Below are positions 1 through 8,408 of a stretch of DNA of 56,033 nt, one piece after another. The DNA is from Corynebacterium sp. HMSC036D02 (GTDB taxonomy: Bacteria > Actinomycetota > Actinomycetes > Mycobacteriales > Mycobacteriaceae), in the NCBI RefSeq assembly GCF_001836165.1, contig NZ_KV827691.1:58008-114040 (forward strand). The letters run 5' to 3'. The translations under genes were made by a program, and so were the position numbers. The notes under the pieces were generated by a model that was not told where the DNA came from, ran no database searches, and was given only the letters and a program-made list of their open reading frames with translations. Position 1 is the first letter of the stretch. Every line of letters starts with the position of its first letter.

Positions 1-1
1 C

Positions 2-85
2 AGACTCAACGCCGAGAAAGCAGCCACAAAGACACAAGCCACAGCGCCAGCCCAACCCCCGGACCCACCACCCGACAGCAGCTAA
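2..85 (+). CDS. C-terminal tail of an unknown protein (5' truncated)
   Basis: An open frame enters the window at base 2 and stops at TAA 83-85, giving a 27-residue tail that begins RLNAEKAATKTQ and ends in a proline-rich stretch closing with PPPDSS. Charged, Ala/Pro-rich disordered tails like this are common at the ends of actinobacterial proteins. Too little is visible to name a family. No start or domain lies inside the window, so this could be a chance open frame. Confidence 0.3.
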   Translation, partial: RLNAEKAATKTQATAPAQPPDPPPDSS

Positions 86-125
86 CCCCCAACCACTCGA
101 AGCCCAGAAAAGGAAAAGCGCCGGT

Positions 126-204
126 AACCTGCAACAAAGGCGCTCCCGATAGAAGAACCCGTCAGACAAAGCCATGCTGACGGGCATATCGGCGATCCCA
201 GGTT
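126..204. other. Three nested inverted repeats (long imperfect hairpin)
   Basis: Three pairs of arms are nested symmetrically: AACCTG 126-131 with CAGGTT 199-204, CCGATA 146-151 with TATCGG 187-192, and CCCGTCAG 158-165 with CTGACGGG 177-184. Together they can fold into one long stem with internal loops. It lies between the unknown gene tail and the GntR gene, and no open frame explains it. It has no obvious T-run, so a structured RNA or a remnant of a small mobile element is as likely as a terminator. Confidence 0.5.
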
Positions 205-272
205 GCGCTTCACTCGACGCCGGATGCAGCAGGAGCAGCCACGGAAGAACCCCTTAAGCCCTTAAAGAACGA

Positions 273-303
273 AACCCGCCAACCCGATGGTGGTTGGCGG
301 GTT
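273..303 (-). terminator. Rho-independent terminator after the GntR gene
   Basis: Perfect 12-bp arms AACCCGCCAACC (273-284) and GGTTGGCGGGTT (292-303) with a 7-nt loop. Read on the minus strand the stem is followed by TTTCGTTC, a T-rich tail, so it best serves the GntR gene that ends at 364. It could also stop transcripts entering from the left. Confidence 0.75.
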
Positions 304-363
304 GCCTGGCGTGCGCATTCGCATTTCCGGGCGAGGCAGAACGCATGGAGCCCTCGCTGGTTT

Positions 364-1110
364 CTAGTCGAGGGTCGGCGTGGGGTCCTCGCCGATGACT
401 ACCTCCACCGTGACCGCATCAGGGCGCAGGGTCTCCTCCAGCTGAGCGGCCACGACGCCGCTCTCCGCCTTGACGGTTCGTGTAATGCGCAAGACCGGTT
501 GGTTGCGTCCCACGCCCAATGCTTTCTGTTCCTCCGTGCGCGCGGTGGCAGCCACGAGGGAATCCCGCTTAAAAACGGGTGCCAAGTCAAGCTCCGTCAA
601 TAACTCAGTCAGCGGCTTCTGGACGTCCTCTTCCGTGAGGTCCGGGGCCAAGGCCTGCGGGATAAAAAGGGTTGAGACCATGATGGGCGAGTCCTCGGTC
701 AACTGCACCGTACGGCACTCCCACACGGAATCGCCCTCCTCAATCCCGAAGGCGGAGGCAAGGTGACCTGGGGCATCAATAGTCAACAACGACAGCACCC
801 GCACCTCAACATCGAGGTCATGCTCACGCAGCTGGTCGAGGGCGCTTCGCCCACTCGTCAGGCTCAACGTCGGCGGGGTGGCACGCACGAAGGTGCCACC
901 GGTGCGCCCGCGCTTGCGGTCGATAAGTCCCTCGATCTGGACGATGTCCAAGGCGTGGCGCACCGTCATGCGCGCCACCTTGTATTCCTGGACTAATTCC
1001 CGCTCCGTGGGGAAGCGATCACCCGGCTTCAGTTCGCCGGATTCAATCTTGCTCCGCAGCGAATCCGCGATCACCAAATAGGCGGGGCGGCGGCGTTGAT
1101 AGGTGGACAC
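364..1110 (-). CDS. GntR family transcriptional regulator, HutC/UTRA type
   Basis: A 248-residue regulator. Residues about 8-75 form the GntR winged helix-turn-helix (FPTERELVQEYKVARMTVRHAL, here split only for description, is the recognition region). Residues about 95-240 look like a UTRA effector domain of the HutC subfamily, which usually binds a small metabolite and releases DNA. The start is a GTG at 1108-1110 with only a weak ribosome site. It is transcribed in the same direction as the SDR/CMD/ABC genes upstream, after a 56-bp gap that holds a hairpin, and is the last gene of the cluster. By position it may sense the cluster's substrate; that link is inference. Family assignment is secure, ligand unknown. 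Confidence 0.88.
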   Translation of the reverse strand: MSTYQRRRPAYLVIADSLRSKIESGELKPGDRFPTERELVQEYKVARMTVRHALDIVQIEGLIDRKRGRTGGTFVRATPPTLSLTSGRSALDQLREHDLDVEVRVLSLLTIDAPGHLASAFGIEEGDSVWECRTVQLTEDSPIMVSTLFIPQALAPDLTEEDVQKPLTELLTELDLAPVFKRDSLVAATARTEEQKALGVGRNQPVLRITRTVKAESGVVAAQLEETLRPDAVTVEVVIGEDPTPTLD

Positions 1111-1137
1111 GTCTCATAACTGTACCGTGTGCTGGGT

Positions 1138-1158
1138 TTTTCGCATCTTGAGCGAAAA
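1138..1158. other. Inverted repeat between SDR and GntR genes
   Basis: Arms TTTTCGC (1138-1144) and GCGAAAA (1152-1158) are perfect with a 7-nt loop. The position fits a weak terminator of the ABC/SDR transcript or an operator in the GntR leader. The sequence does not decide between them. Confidence 0.4.
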
Positions 1159-1166
1159 CTCGCCAC

Positions 1167-1841
1167 CTACTTGCGCTGGTTCAGCTCAATGCGTGGGCGC
1201 ACGCGGATCTCAGTGAGCTGCGTCGTCGGCCCAGCATCAACGGTGGCGCGAATAGCCTTCGCCACCTCCACAGGGGCGATGACGTGCTCCGGGTTATAGT
1301 CCTGCAGTCCCTGCAACATCGGGGTATCCGTCGGGCCCGGCGCGACGGTGGAAACGCGGATGCCGAGCTCGCCGAGGCGGAGACCGTCGGCAAGCGCGTA
1401 CAAAGCGTGCTTCGTAGCAGCATAAATGACATTGTCGCCGTAGGAGTGGATGCCGGCGCCGGAGTTGATGAACACCGCAAGCCCTTCCGCTGCGCGCAGC
1501 GCAGGCAGCAGCTGGCGGGTCAGCTCTGCCGGAACGTGCACGTTGAGGTCCATCTGCGCGCGCCAATCCTCAGGGCTAGCGCTTTCTACCGAGTGCTTGT
1601 CCGCCCTAGCCGCCGCATGCACGAGCACGTCCACGCGCTCCAGCGAAGCCAGCTCGGTGGGAAGCGCGGTGCCGTCGAGCAGCGACAGCAGGTCGATTTC
1701 CACCGGCACGATGTTCTCCGCCTCCGGCAGCTCCCCGGCTCGCCGACCCAGTGCATACACGCGGTGGTCTCGGGCAAGGTCCTTGATGATCTCCACGCCC
1801 ATTCCACCGGTTGCCCCGGTCACAACAGCAGTCTTCACCAT
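1167..1841 (-). CDS. Short-chain dehydrogenase/reductase
   Basis: A 224-residue classical SDR with a Rossmann fold. The nucleotide-binding motif TGATGGMG lies near residue 8, the NxxA-type segment HAAARA near 95, the catalytic serine in NSGAGIH and the YAATK (YxxxK) catalytic pair near 140. It is short for the family but complete. The start ATG follows a GGAGGAAT-type ribosome site. It is the last gene of the minus-strand run SBP, permease, permease, ATPase, CMD protein, SDR, 17 bp after the CMD gene, so it is probably co-transcribed with the importer. Inference: it oxidises or reduces a carbonyl/alcohol intermediate of the imported compound. Cofactor preference and substrate cannot be read from the sequence. 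Confidence 0.88.
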   Translation of the reverse strand: MVKTAVVTGATGGMGVEIIKDLARDHRVYALGRRAGELPEAENIVPVEIDLLSLLDGTALPTELASLERVDVLVHAAARADKHSVESASPEDWRAQMDLNVHVPAELTRQLLPALRAAEGLAVFINSGAGIHSYGDNVIYAATKHALYALADGLRLGELGIRVSTVAPGPTDTPMLQGLQDYNPEHVIAPVEVAKAIRATVDAGPTTQLTEIRVRPRIELNQRK

Positions 1842-1858
1842 GATTATTCCTCCTTCGT

Positions 1859-3046
1859 TTAGCGGAAGCGCTTCGGCACATCGGGCTCCCCCAGCGTCAG
1901 CATCAGGCGGTTTGCCCAGTTGAAGAACGCGGAGGAGTTGATGACGTCGATGATTGCCAGCGTATCGAAACCGGCTTCGCGGAGACCAGACACGTGGGAG
2001 GCGCCAAACGCAAAGGGAGACTCGGTCAGGGCCAGGGCGGCATCACGGATGACGGACCACTGCGCCGAGCCCAGGTCAGCGGAAACGCCTTCCTCGAGCA
2101 AACGGTCAATCGCCGCGGCGTCACCGCCCTCTTCCTTCGCGCGCTGCTGGTGCACCGACGCGCAGTACTCGCAACCGTTCAGGCGCGAGACCACCGTGGC
2201 GGCCAGCTCACGCTCGGCGCGGCCGAGGCCGCCGTCGGTGTTGTAGAAGATGTCCAGGTCCGTGAGCGTGCGAGCCTTGAGCGCTGCCGGGTCGCGGGCG
2301 AGCAGGCGGAAGTACTCCATATCGATGCGCTCGGGCTTAATCAGCGCATCGCGCTGCGCGTCTGTGAACTCCTCCTTCGGCTGCGGCGGCACCCAGGGCT
2401 TCCAGCCCAGCGAGTGCGCCACGAAGCCCTGCGGCTTGACGACGTCCGGCACCAACGTCCCCTCCCCCGGCACCCACTCCGGGGTCTGGGTGGGACGCGG
2501 CGCCTCAGTCACGGGCGCGGGCTGCGCGGTACCGGCCAGCACAGACAAGCCGTGCGCCACGCGCAGCTGGAAGGACAGGAAGCTGATGAGCTGTGCCAGC
2601 GTCACGATGTCATCGTTGGACCACCCGGCCGCCTGCAGGTGACCAATCGCGGCCGGGGAGGCGTCCTTGGGGTGGAAGACCAGAAGGTGGGCGAAGTCGA
2701 GGGCGGCGGCAAGGCGCGGGGAGCCGTCGAAAAGCACGAAGCCGCCATCGATATAGGGGCCGGTGGTGATGCCGCGCTCCACCGCGCGGGCAACTTCTGC
2801 AGCGAGCTCCTCCGATTCCTCCGCCAGCAAGTCGGAGTAAAAGTCGACGGCAGGCGCCGCCTGGTACACGCCCGCCACAAAGGTAGCGATGGCGTAGCGC
2901 TCCGCAAAGCTGAACGTGCCGGGCGCTGAAGGCTCGAGGAGCGCGACGAAGGAGGCCTGCGCGTTCTCCTTGGCTTCGGGCCGACGCTCGCGCAGCTGAG
3001 CGACGTCCCCTTCGACCCCCGCTACTAGGTTAATGATGTCTGCCAT
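1859..3046 (-). CDS. Fused CMD / alkylhydroperoxidase-domain protein (AhpD-like)
   Basis: A 395-residue protein of two related halves joined by a Pro-rich linker (about residues 175-205). The C-terminal half carries the AhpD redox motif CEYCASVH with Cys292, Cys295 and His299. The N-terminal half (about 30-170) resembles a carboxymuconolactone decarboxylase (CMD) helical domain but lacks the CxxC pair. I recall two TIGR families, 'CMD domain protein, Avi_7170' and 'alkylhydroperoxidase domain protein, Avi_7169', that occur beside ABC importers of the KPN_01854 type; this protein looks like their fusion. ATG 3044-3046 follows GAAAGGA. It sits 29 bp after the importer ATPase. Likely role: thiol-based peroxidase or redox step on an imported compound. 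Substrate unknown. Confidence 0.8.
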   Translation of the reverse strand: MADIINLVAGVEGDVAQLRERRPEAKENAQASFVALLEPSAPGTFSFAERYAIATFVAGVYQAAPAVDFYSDLLAEESEELAAEVARAVERGITTGPYIDGGFVLFDGSPRLAAALDFAHLLVFHPKDASPAAIGHLQAAGWSNDDIVTLAQLISFLSFQLRVAHGLSVLAGTAQPAPVTEAPRPTQTPEWVPGEGTLVPDVVKPQGFVAHSLGWKPWVPPQPKEEFTDAQRDALIKPERIDMEYFRLLARDPAALKARTLTDLDIFYNTDGGLGRAERELAATVVSRLNGCEYCASVHQQRAKEEGGDAAAIDRLLEEGVSADLGSAQWSVIRDAALALTESPFAFGASHVSGLREAGFDTLAIIDVINSSAFFNWANRLMLTLGEPDVPKRFR

Positions 3047-3075
3047 GATCTAATCCTTTCTTTTCCGGCCCCAGG

Positions 3076-4824
3076 CTACAGGCCCAGGTTGAGGTCGCCG
3101 GCGCGGTAACGCGAGCCGGGGATGGCCTCGATGAGCTTCCGGGTAAACGGTGACTGTGGGTTGCTAAAGACCTCGGCCGTGGGGCCGCATTCCACCTGCT
3201 GGCCCTTCGAGAGCACCGAGACAGTATCGGAGATCTGGTTGACCACCGCCAGGTCGTGCGAGATGAAAATGTAGGTCAGGCCAAGCTCCTCCTGGAGCCG
3301 GGAAAGCAGCCGCAGGATCTGGGCCTGCACGGTGACGTCGAGGGCGGAGACGGCCTCGTCGAGGATGACCAACTCGGGTTCCACAATCATGGCGCGCGCG
3401 ATGGCCACGCGCTGGCGCTGACCGCCGGAGAGCTCGCGCGGGCGCCGGTCATAATAATCCGGGTTGAGAGCTACCAGGTCCAAGAACTCCTTGGCCTTTT
3501 CCTTGGCCGCGCTTGCACGCGTGCCCTTCAAATTCCGCAGCGGCTCCGCCACCGTCTGGCCAATCGTCTGCTTGGGGTCCAGCGAGCCATAAGGATTCTG
3601 GTAGACCAGCTGGATGTTGTTTCGCTCTTCGCGCAAGGCCTTACCGCGCAGGCCCACGATGTCGCGTCCGCCCACGGTGATGCTGCCGGAAGTCGGGGTG
3701 TTGAACATGGCGATGCTGCGCCCCGTCGTGGTCTTGCCGGAGCCGGACTCGCCCACGATGGCGTGGGTCGAGCCCTTGGCCACGGTGAAGGAGATGTTAT
3801 CGACCGCAGTGAAATCACCGAAGCGCTGGGTCAGGCCTTCAACGCGCACCAAGGGTTCGCCAGTCGCCGCGCCGTGGGAAACAGAAGAAGCGCGTTCAGC
3901 GGTTGCACCAGCCTTCGCAGCGGCGCCGGTGGTTGCTGTGCTGGCGCCGGCGTCGGTGAGTGTGCGGGCGTCAGGCTTGGCGGTACTGCGTGGAGCGGAT
4001 GTGCCGGCGTCGGCGACGGTGAGAGAGGGGGCGTCGGCAAGCAGGCGTTTGGTGTAGTCGTGGCGCGGGTTCGTCAGCACCGTGGCGGCCAGGCCCTCCT
4101 CGCGCAGCTGGCCGGACTCCATGACCACGACGCGGTCGGCGCGGTCACCGGCCACGGCGAGGTCGTGGGTAATGAAGAGGATGCCCATGCCGAGCTCCGC
4201 GCGCATATCGTCGAGGAGATCGAGGATGATCTTCTGCACGGTGACGTCGAGCGCGGAGGTGGGCTCATCGGCGATGATGAGGTCGGGCTCCAGCGCCACG
4301 GCGGCAGCAATGAGCACGCGCTGCTTCATGCCGCCGGACAGCTCGTGCGGGTACTGGTGATAGCGGCGCTCAGGGTCATCAATGCCGACGCGCTCCAGGA
4401 GTTCCAGTGCCTTAGCCTTGCGCTCGGCCGCGGTGCCGACCTTGTGGATGCGCAGCCCCTCCTCCACCGAGGCGCCGATGGTCTGCACCGGGTTGAGGGA
4501 GTTATTGGGGTCCTGCGGGATAAGCCCGATGCGCCGCCCCCGCAGCTCACGCCACTCGCGGCGGCGCAGCGAGGTGATATCGCGGCCATCGAAGGTGATG
4601 GTTCCGGCATCGATAGTGGCATTCGAGGGCAGCAAACCGATGGCTGCCATAGCGGAGGTGGTCTTGCCGGAGCCGGACTCGCCCACGATGGCGGTCATCT
4701 GTCCTGGGCGAACCTCGAGGTTAACGCCTTGCACGGCGGGAACGTCACCACCGGCGGTGGAATAGGACACGTTGAGGTCCCGCACGCGCAGCAGGGGCTG
4801 TGCTGCATTTTTTGTAACAGACAT
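3076..4824 (-). CDS. ABC importer ATPase, two ATP-binding domains fused (DppD-DppF type)
   Basis: A 582-residue protein holding two complete ABC ATPases. Domain 1 has Walker A GESGSGKTT near residue 48, signature LSGGMKQR and Walker B LIIADEPTSALD. After an Ala/Thr-rich linker (about 265-320), domain 2 has a second GESGSGKTT near 358, signature LSGGQRQR and Walker B LVILDEAVSALD. Each domain ends in the oligopeptide/dipeptide/nickel ABC C-terminal region. It powers import by the two permeases directly upstream (1-bp gap to the DppC-type gene) with the lipoprotein at 6688-8325. All key residues are present in both halves. The transported compound is not identifiable; see the McbR box at 8409 for a sulfur hint. 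Confidence 0.93.
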   Translation of the reverse strand: MSVTKNAAQPLLRVRDLNVSYSTAGGDVPAVQGVNLEVRPGQMTAIVGESGSGKTTSAMAAIGLLPSNATIDAGTITFDGRDITSLRRREWRELRGRRIGLIPQDPNNSLNPVQTIGASVEEGLRIHKVGTAAERKAKALELLERVGIDDPERRYHQYPHELSGGMKQRVLIAAAVALEPDLIIADEPTSALDVTVQKIILDLLDDMRAELGMGILFITHDLAVAGDRADRVVVMESGQLREEGLAATVLTNPRHDYTKRLLADAPSLTVADAGTSAPRSTAKPDARTLTDAGASTATTGAAAKAGATAERASSVSHGAATGEPLVRVEGLTQRFGDFTAVDNISFTVAKGSTHAIVGESGSGKTTTGRSIAMFNTPTSGSITVGGRDIVGLRGKALREERNNIQLVYQNPYGSLDPKQTIGQTVAEPLRNLKGTRASAAKEKAKEFLDLVALNPDYYDRRPRELSGGQRQRVAIARAMIVEPELVILDEAVSALDVTVQAQILRLLSRLQEELGLTYIFISHDLAVVNQISDTVSVLSKGQQVECGPTAEVFSNPQSPFTRKLIEAIPGSRYRAGDLNLGL

Positions 4825-4825
4825 G

Positions 4826-5680
4826 TTAGGCCTCCACGGGGAAGTTTTGGGACAGGCGGTTGGCGGACATCACCACGGCGACCAGCGCGATGCCGGGCAG
4901 GATGATGAGCCACCATGCGGTGGCCATGAAGTCGCGGCCCTCGGCGATAATAAGCCCCCACTCCGGGGTGGGCGGCGGGGCGCCGTAGCCCAGGAAGCCG
5001 AGGATGGACAGCTGCAGGATAGCGGTACCGAATTGCAGCGTGGCCAGGGCAATCACAGGGGTGAGTGAGTTGGGAAGTACGTGGCGCAAGAGCACCGTGG
5101 CGTGGGTGGCACCGGCGCCGTATGCGGCCTCGATGTAGTCCGAGCTGGCCACGGTGATCACCTGGGAGCGGGCCAAACGGGCAAAGGTCGCCACGGATGT
5201 CGCACCGACGGCCACCGCCGCCTGCACCGAGCCGAAGCCCAGCACGATGATGATGGACAGCGACAACAAGATGCCGGGAATAGACAGCAGCACGTCGACC
5301 ACGCGCATGAGGACGCCATCCACCGCTCCCCGCAAGGAACCGGCGAGCAGGCCGATGAGCGTGCCGACGACCAGGCCAACGGCCACGGCAATGAGCGCGC
5401 CGAGCAGCGACTGGCGGGCACCGTAGACGATGCGCGCGTAGAGGTCGCGCCCCACCGCATCCGTGCCCATGAGGTGGCCGGACTCCCCCGGCGGCAACAG
5501 GGCCACATCGGTGCCCGCATAGGGGTCAGCCGAGGTAAACAAGCTCGGGAAGAGTGCGGCCAGGAAAGCGATCACGAGGATCACGATGGCGATGAGGGAA
5601 CCCGGCGCGAGCCACGGGTTGGAGGGGTGGCGGCGCGGCGCCCGTGTAGAACGCAGCGGTTTGGTGTGCGTCATGCTCAT
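4826..5680 (-). CDS. ABC importer permease, DppC type
   Basis: A 284-residue inner-membrane permease of the BPD_transp_1 family. A charged cytoplasmic N-terminus (about 25 residues) is followed by a first membrane helix, a periplasmic loop containing the DppC hallmark HLMGTDAVGRDLYARIVYG, and then four to five more helices. The EAA-type coupling loop is EAAYGAGATHATVLLRHVLPN. The start ATG overlaps the stop of the DppB-type gene (ATGA-like overlap at 5677-5680), indicating translational coupling. It pairs with the 5677-6687 permease and the fused ATPase at 3076-4824. Family and complex are secure; substrate unknown. Confidence 0.92.
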   Translation of the reverse strand: MSMTHTKPLRSTRAPRRHPSNPWLAPGSLIAIVILVIAFLAALFPSLFTSADPYAGTDVALLPPGESGHLMGTDAVGRDLYARIVYGARQSLLGALIAVAVGLVVGTLIGLLAGSLRGAVDGVLMRVVDVLLSIPGILLSLSIIIVLGFGSVQAAVAVGATSVATFARLARSQVITVASSDYIEAAYGAGATHATVLLRHVLPNSLTPVIALATLQFGTAILQLSILGFLGYGAPPPTPEWGLIIAEGRDFMATAWWLIILPGIALVAVVMSANRLSQNFPVEA

Positions 5681-6687
5681 GAGCGCACCGTCCTTTCCGA
5701 AGTAGCGGCCGAGGTGGTGGCGGAATCTGTGCTGCGGCGGGCCGCACGCTCCGGGGTGCCGGCGCGCAGGCGCGGGTCCAGCACCGGGTAGAGCAAATCC
5801 ACCACGAGGTTGATGATGATGTAAGAGGTGGCGGCGATGAGAACCACGGCCAGCAGAACCGGGGTATCGCGGTTCGCCACGGCCTGGGCCACCATGTAGC
5901 CCAAGCCGGTGCGACCAAAGACGGTCTCAGTCACCACGGCACCGCCGACGAGCTCACCGAAGAGCAAGCCCGCCATGGTCAAGGTGGGCAGCAGCGAATT
6001 GCGCAGGACGGTGCGCCAGAAGATCCAGGACTCCGAGGCGCCGCGTGCGCGCACCGCCTGGACGAAGGGCCGGGATTGTGTCTCATCGATGGAGCGGATC
6101 AACACCTGAATCAACGGCGCGGCCATGGGCACCGACAGCGTCAAGGTCGGCAGGATGAGGCCCTCCACGCTGCCGGGTTCGATGACCCGCACCCAGCCCA
6201 GCTGGAAGGAGAAGAACTGGATAAGCAGGATGGCAATCCAGAAACCTGGCAGCGAGACCATGAAGGAAGGCAGGCCTCGGAAGAAAGAACCGATGCCGCC
6301 GAGCCCCGGCAGTGTGGCCAGGAAGGCCACAAGCACGGCCACGATGAGCGCCAAGCCGATGGCGCAAGCGGCGAGGATGAGGGTGTGGGGAAGGGCGTCG
6401 GCAAGCAGCGTAGCTACCGGGGCACCCGACTGCGTGGAATTGCCAAAGTGCCCGGTGAGGAAGCCACCCAGGGAGGTGAAGTACTGCACCACGAGCGGCT
6501 TGTCGACGCCCATCTCCTCCCTGATGGCGTCAATCTCCGCCTGGGATAGGCCCAGAGCGGGGTCGCCGAAGCGCGACTGCACGGCATCCGACGGCAGCGC
6601 CGACAGGAGCAGGAAGGCCACGGTATAAGTAATGAGCAGCACGAGGAGGGCCTGCCCAATGCGGCTGAAAATCTGGCGAGTTGTCAT
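5677..6687 (-). CDS. ABC importer permease, DppB type
   Basis: A 336-residue permease. The N-terminal helix is followed by the DppB-type extracytoplasmic region containing FGDPALGLSQAEI and HFGNSTQSGAPV, then the core permease domain with about five further membrane helices. The coupling loop is FVQAVRARGASESWIFWRTV with the conserved RARGAS. It begins 1 bp after the stop of the lipoprotein gene with a strong GAGGAGAAAT ribosome site, and overlaps the next permease by 4 bp, so SBP-DppB-DppC-ATPase form one tight operon. Dimerises with the DppC-type partner in the membrane. Confidence 0.92.
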   Translation of the reverse strand: MTTRQIFSRIGQALLVLLITYTVAFLLLSALPSDAVQSRFGDPALGLSQAEIDAIREEMGVDKPLVVQYFTSLGGFLTGHFGNSTQSGAPVATLLADALPHTLILAACAIGLALIVAVLVAFLATLPGLGGIGSFFRGLPSFMVSLPGFWIAILLIQFFSFQLGWVRVIEPGSVEGLILPTLTLSVPMAAPLIQVLIRSIDETQSRPFVQAVRARGASESWIFWRTVLRNSLLPTLTMAGLLFGELVGGAVVTETVFGRTGLGYMVAQAVANRDTPVLLAVVLIAATSYIIINLVVDLLYPVLDPRLRAGTPERAARRSTDSATTSAATSERTVRS

Positions 6688-8325
6688 TTATTTCTCCTCC
6701 TCATTCGACGCGGCCTCGATGCTGACCTCGTAGAACCAGGGGCGCGCCACCGATTCCGGGCTAAAGCCCGAAATTCCTGGCCGGACAGCATAAACCACCG
6801 GTTCCTCGAAGAGCGGAAGCACGTAGGCCTGCTCGGTGATGTAGTCCTGGACCTCTTCTGTGGCCTTGATGCGGCCTTCTTTGTCGGGGGTGTCGAGGAC
6901 GGCGTCGAGAAGCTCCTGCAGGTGCGCGTCGATTGGGGTGCCCTCCGCGTCTTGGTTGAGGAAGGCGTCGCGGTTGTTGATGCCATAGAGCGAGGTGATG
7001 ACGTCATAGTCGGCGCGGCCCACCATCGAGTGGTAGATCTGCACCTTGTCGACGTCCTTGGCATCGGCGTTCTGCGTGGCCTGGTCGCCGGCGTTGACTT
7101 GGATGCCGATGCCCAGCTCACCTAGCTGGTCCTGCACCATGGTCATGACTTCCTTAGAACGCGGCTGCGGCAAGGCGGTATTGGTGCGCAGGACGAGGCG
7201 CTCGCCGTCCTTGACGCGGATGCCGTCCGGCCCGGGTTCCCAGCCGGCCTCGTCGAGAAGCCGCTTGGACTCTTCGGGATCGAAGCCGTAGGCAGCGGAC
7301 TGGTCCTTGTAGGCCAGGCCGGTCTTGGCCACCGTGGAGGCGGCCAGCGGGTAGGACTCGGAGAAGAGCACGCGGAGGATCTCCTCGCGGTCCACGCCGT
7401 GGATAATGGCCTCGCGCACGCGCTTGTCCTGCAGCAGCGGGTGGTCGAAGCGGAAGGCGAATTGGTTGTTCATGGAGTTGGTGCCGCGCGAGACGATGTC
7501 AACGCCTTGTTCTTTCAGCAGCGACTCCTGCGGGGCGGAGATCTGGCGGGCGATATCGGCCTGACCGGAGAGGATGGCGCCGGTGCGCACGGATTCCTCG
7601 GCGGCGAGGATGTAGTGGACGCCGTCGATCTCCGCGCGTCCTTGGTGCTTCACGGCCGGCGGGGCCCAGTCGTAGTCCTCGCGAGCCTTGAGCTTGAGGT
7701 CGGTACCGATTTCTTCCGATTCAACAACGAAGGGGCCGGAGCCAATGACGTTGACCGCGTTGCCGGGGCCAAAGCCCTCGTTGTCCAAGGCCAGCGTGGA
7801 ATCGGAGAGCAGGCCGGCGTTGTAGGCGGAGGTGGCCTGGAGGAAGCCCGGGGACGGCTGGGTGAAGTAGAACTTCACGGTGTCCTCGTCCACGACCTCG
7901 CCGCGGTCGTAGTTGGCAATCTGCTCTGAGCTGGTCAGCGTGCGGGACTTATCGCCGCGCCCGAAGAGGTCGAAGTTGGCCACGACGTTCTCGGCGGTCA
8001 GCGGGGAGCCATCGGAGTAGGTGACGTCCGTGCGGATATTAAACGTGTATTCCGTGGCATCCGCGTTGACCTTGGGCATCTCCGTGGCGATCCACGGCGA
8101 GAGCTCGAGGGTCTCGGGGTCTTGGTACAGGAGGCGATCGGTCAGCTGGTTAACCACGCCGCCATTGGGGTAAAAGCCGGCGGCCGGCGGGTAGAGCGTG
8201 CGGAAGAACTGCGGCTCCAGGTAGGTGAGGACATTCTCCTCCCCGTCCGGCCGGTCCGCGGCGGAGCAGCCAGCTAAGGCGAGGGCTGCTGCCAGGGTGG
8301 CGGCGAGTGCGCGTAGGGTTTTCAC
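6688..8325 (-). CDS. ABC importer substrate-binding lipoprotein (SBP_bac_5, peptide/nickel type)
   Basis: I place the start at GTG 8323-8325, giving a protein that begins VKTLRALAATLAAALALAGC: a lipoprotein signal peptide ending in lipobox LAGC. A longer frame opens at 8418, but its first 31 residues lie ahead of the signal and across the operator region, so it is rejected. The mature part is an SBP_bac_5 cluster C binding protein (motif TYSDGSPLTAENVVANFDL, later AIIHGVDREEIL). It is the first gene of the minus-strand operon, divergent from the FAD protein at 8445. It would capture the substrate outside the membrane. I recall a TIGR family 'substrate binding protein, KPN_01854' that co-occurs with CMD/AhpD proteins; membership is likely but unchecked. 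Ligand unknown. Confidence 0.88.
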   Translation of the reverse strand: MKTLRALAATLAAALALAGCSAADRPDGEENVLTYLEPQFFRTLYPPAAGFYPNGGVVNQLTDRLLYQDPETLELSPWIATEMPKVNADATEYTFNIRTDVTYSDGSPLTAENVVANFDLFGRGDKSRTLTSSEQIANYDRGEVVDEDTVKFYFTQPSPGFLQATSAYNAGLLSDSTLALDNEGFGPGNAVNVIGSGPFVVESEEIGTDLKLKAREDYDWAPPAVKHQGRAEIDGVHYILAAEESVRTGAILSGQADIARQISAPQESLLKEQGVDIVSRGTNSMNNQFAFRFDHPLLQDKRVREAIIHGVDREEILRVLFSESYPLAASTVAKTGLAYKDQSAAYGFDPEESKRLLDEAGWEPGPDGIRVKDGERLVLRTNTALPQPRSKEVMTMVQDQLGELGIGIQVNAGDQATQNADAKDVDKVQIYHSMVGRADYDVITSLYGINNRDAFLNQDAEGTPIDAHLQELLDAVLDTPDKEGRIKATEEVQDYITEQAYVLPLFEEPVVYAVRPGISGFSPESVARPWFYEVSIEAASNEEEK

Positions 8326-8374
8326 GGTAATGCTTTCAGAGAGTAGATAGTCGGTTTGAATTGTGTCTACGGAT

Positions 8375-8403
8375 TTAACACAACGCATACTGACCGGTAT
8401 TAT
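8375..8403 (+). promoter_or_regulatory. Sigma-A-type promoter of the FAD/NAD(P)-binding protein gene
   Basis: TTAACA (8375-8380), exactly 17 bases, then TATTAT (8398-8403). This is a near-consensus vegetative promoter reading toward the gene at 8445. The predicted transcription start is around 8409-8411, inside the palindrome at 8409-8424. A weaker inverted repeat, TTGTGT...ACACAA (8360-8382), overlaps the -35 box and may be a second regulator site. Confidence 0.65.
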
Positions 8404-8408
8404 TCCAC

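Noticed and set aside
3256..4905. Long plus-strand open frame of about 549 codons
   Set aside because: It is antisense to the fused ABC ATPase, and Gly/His/Arg-rich, as expected for a shadow of a high-G+C gene.
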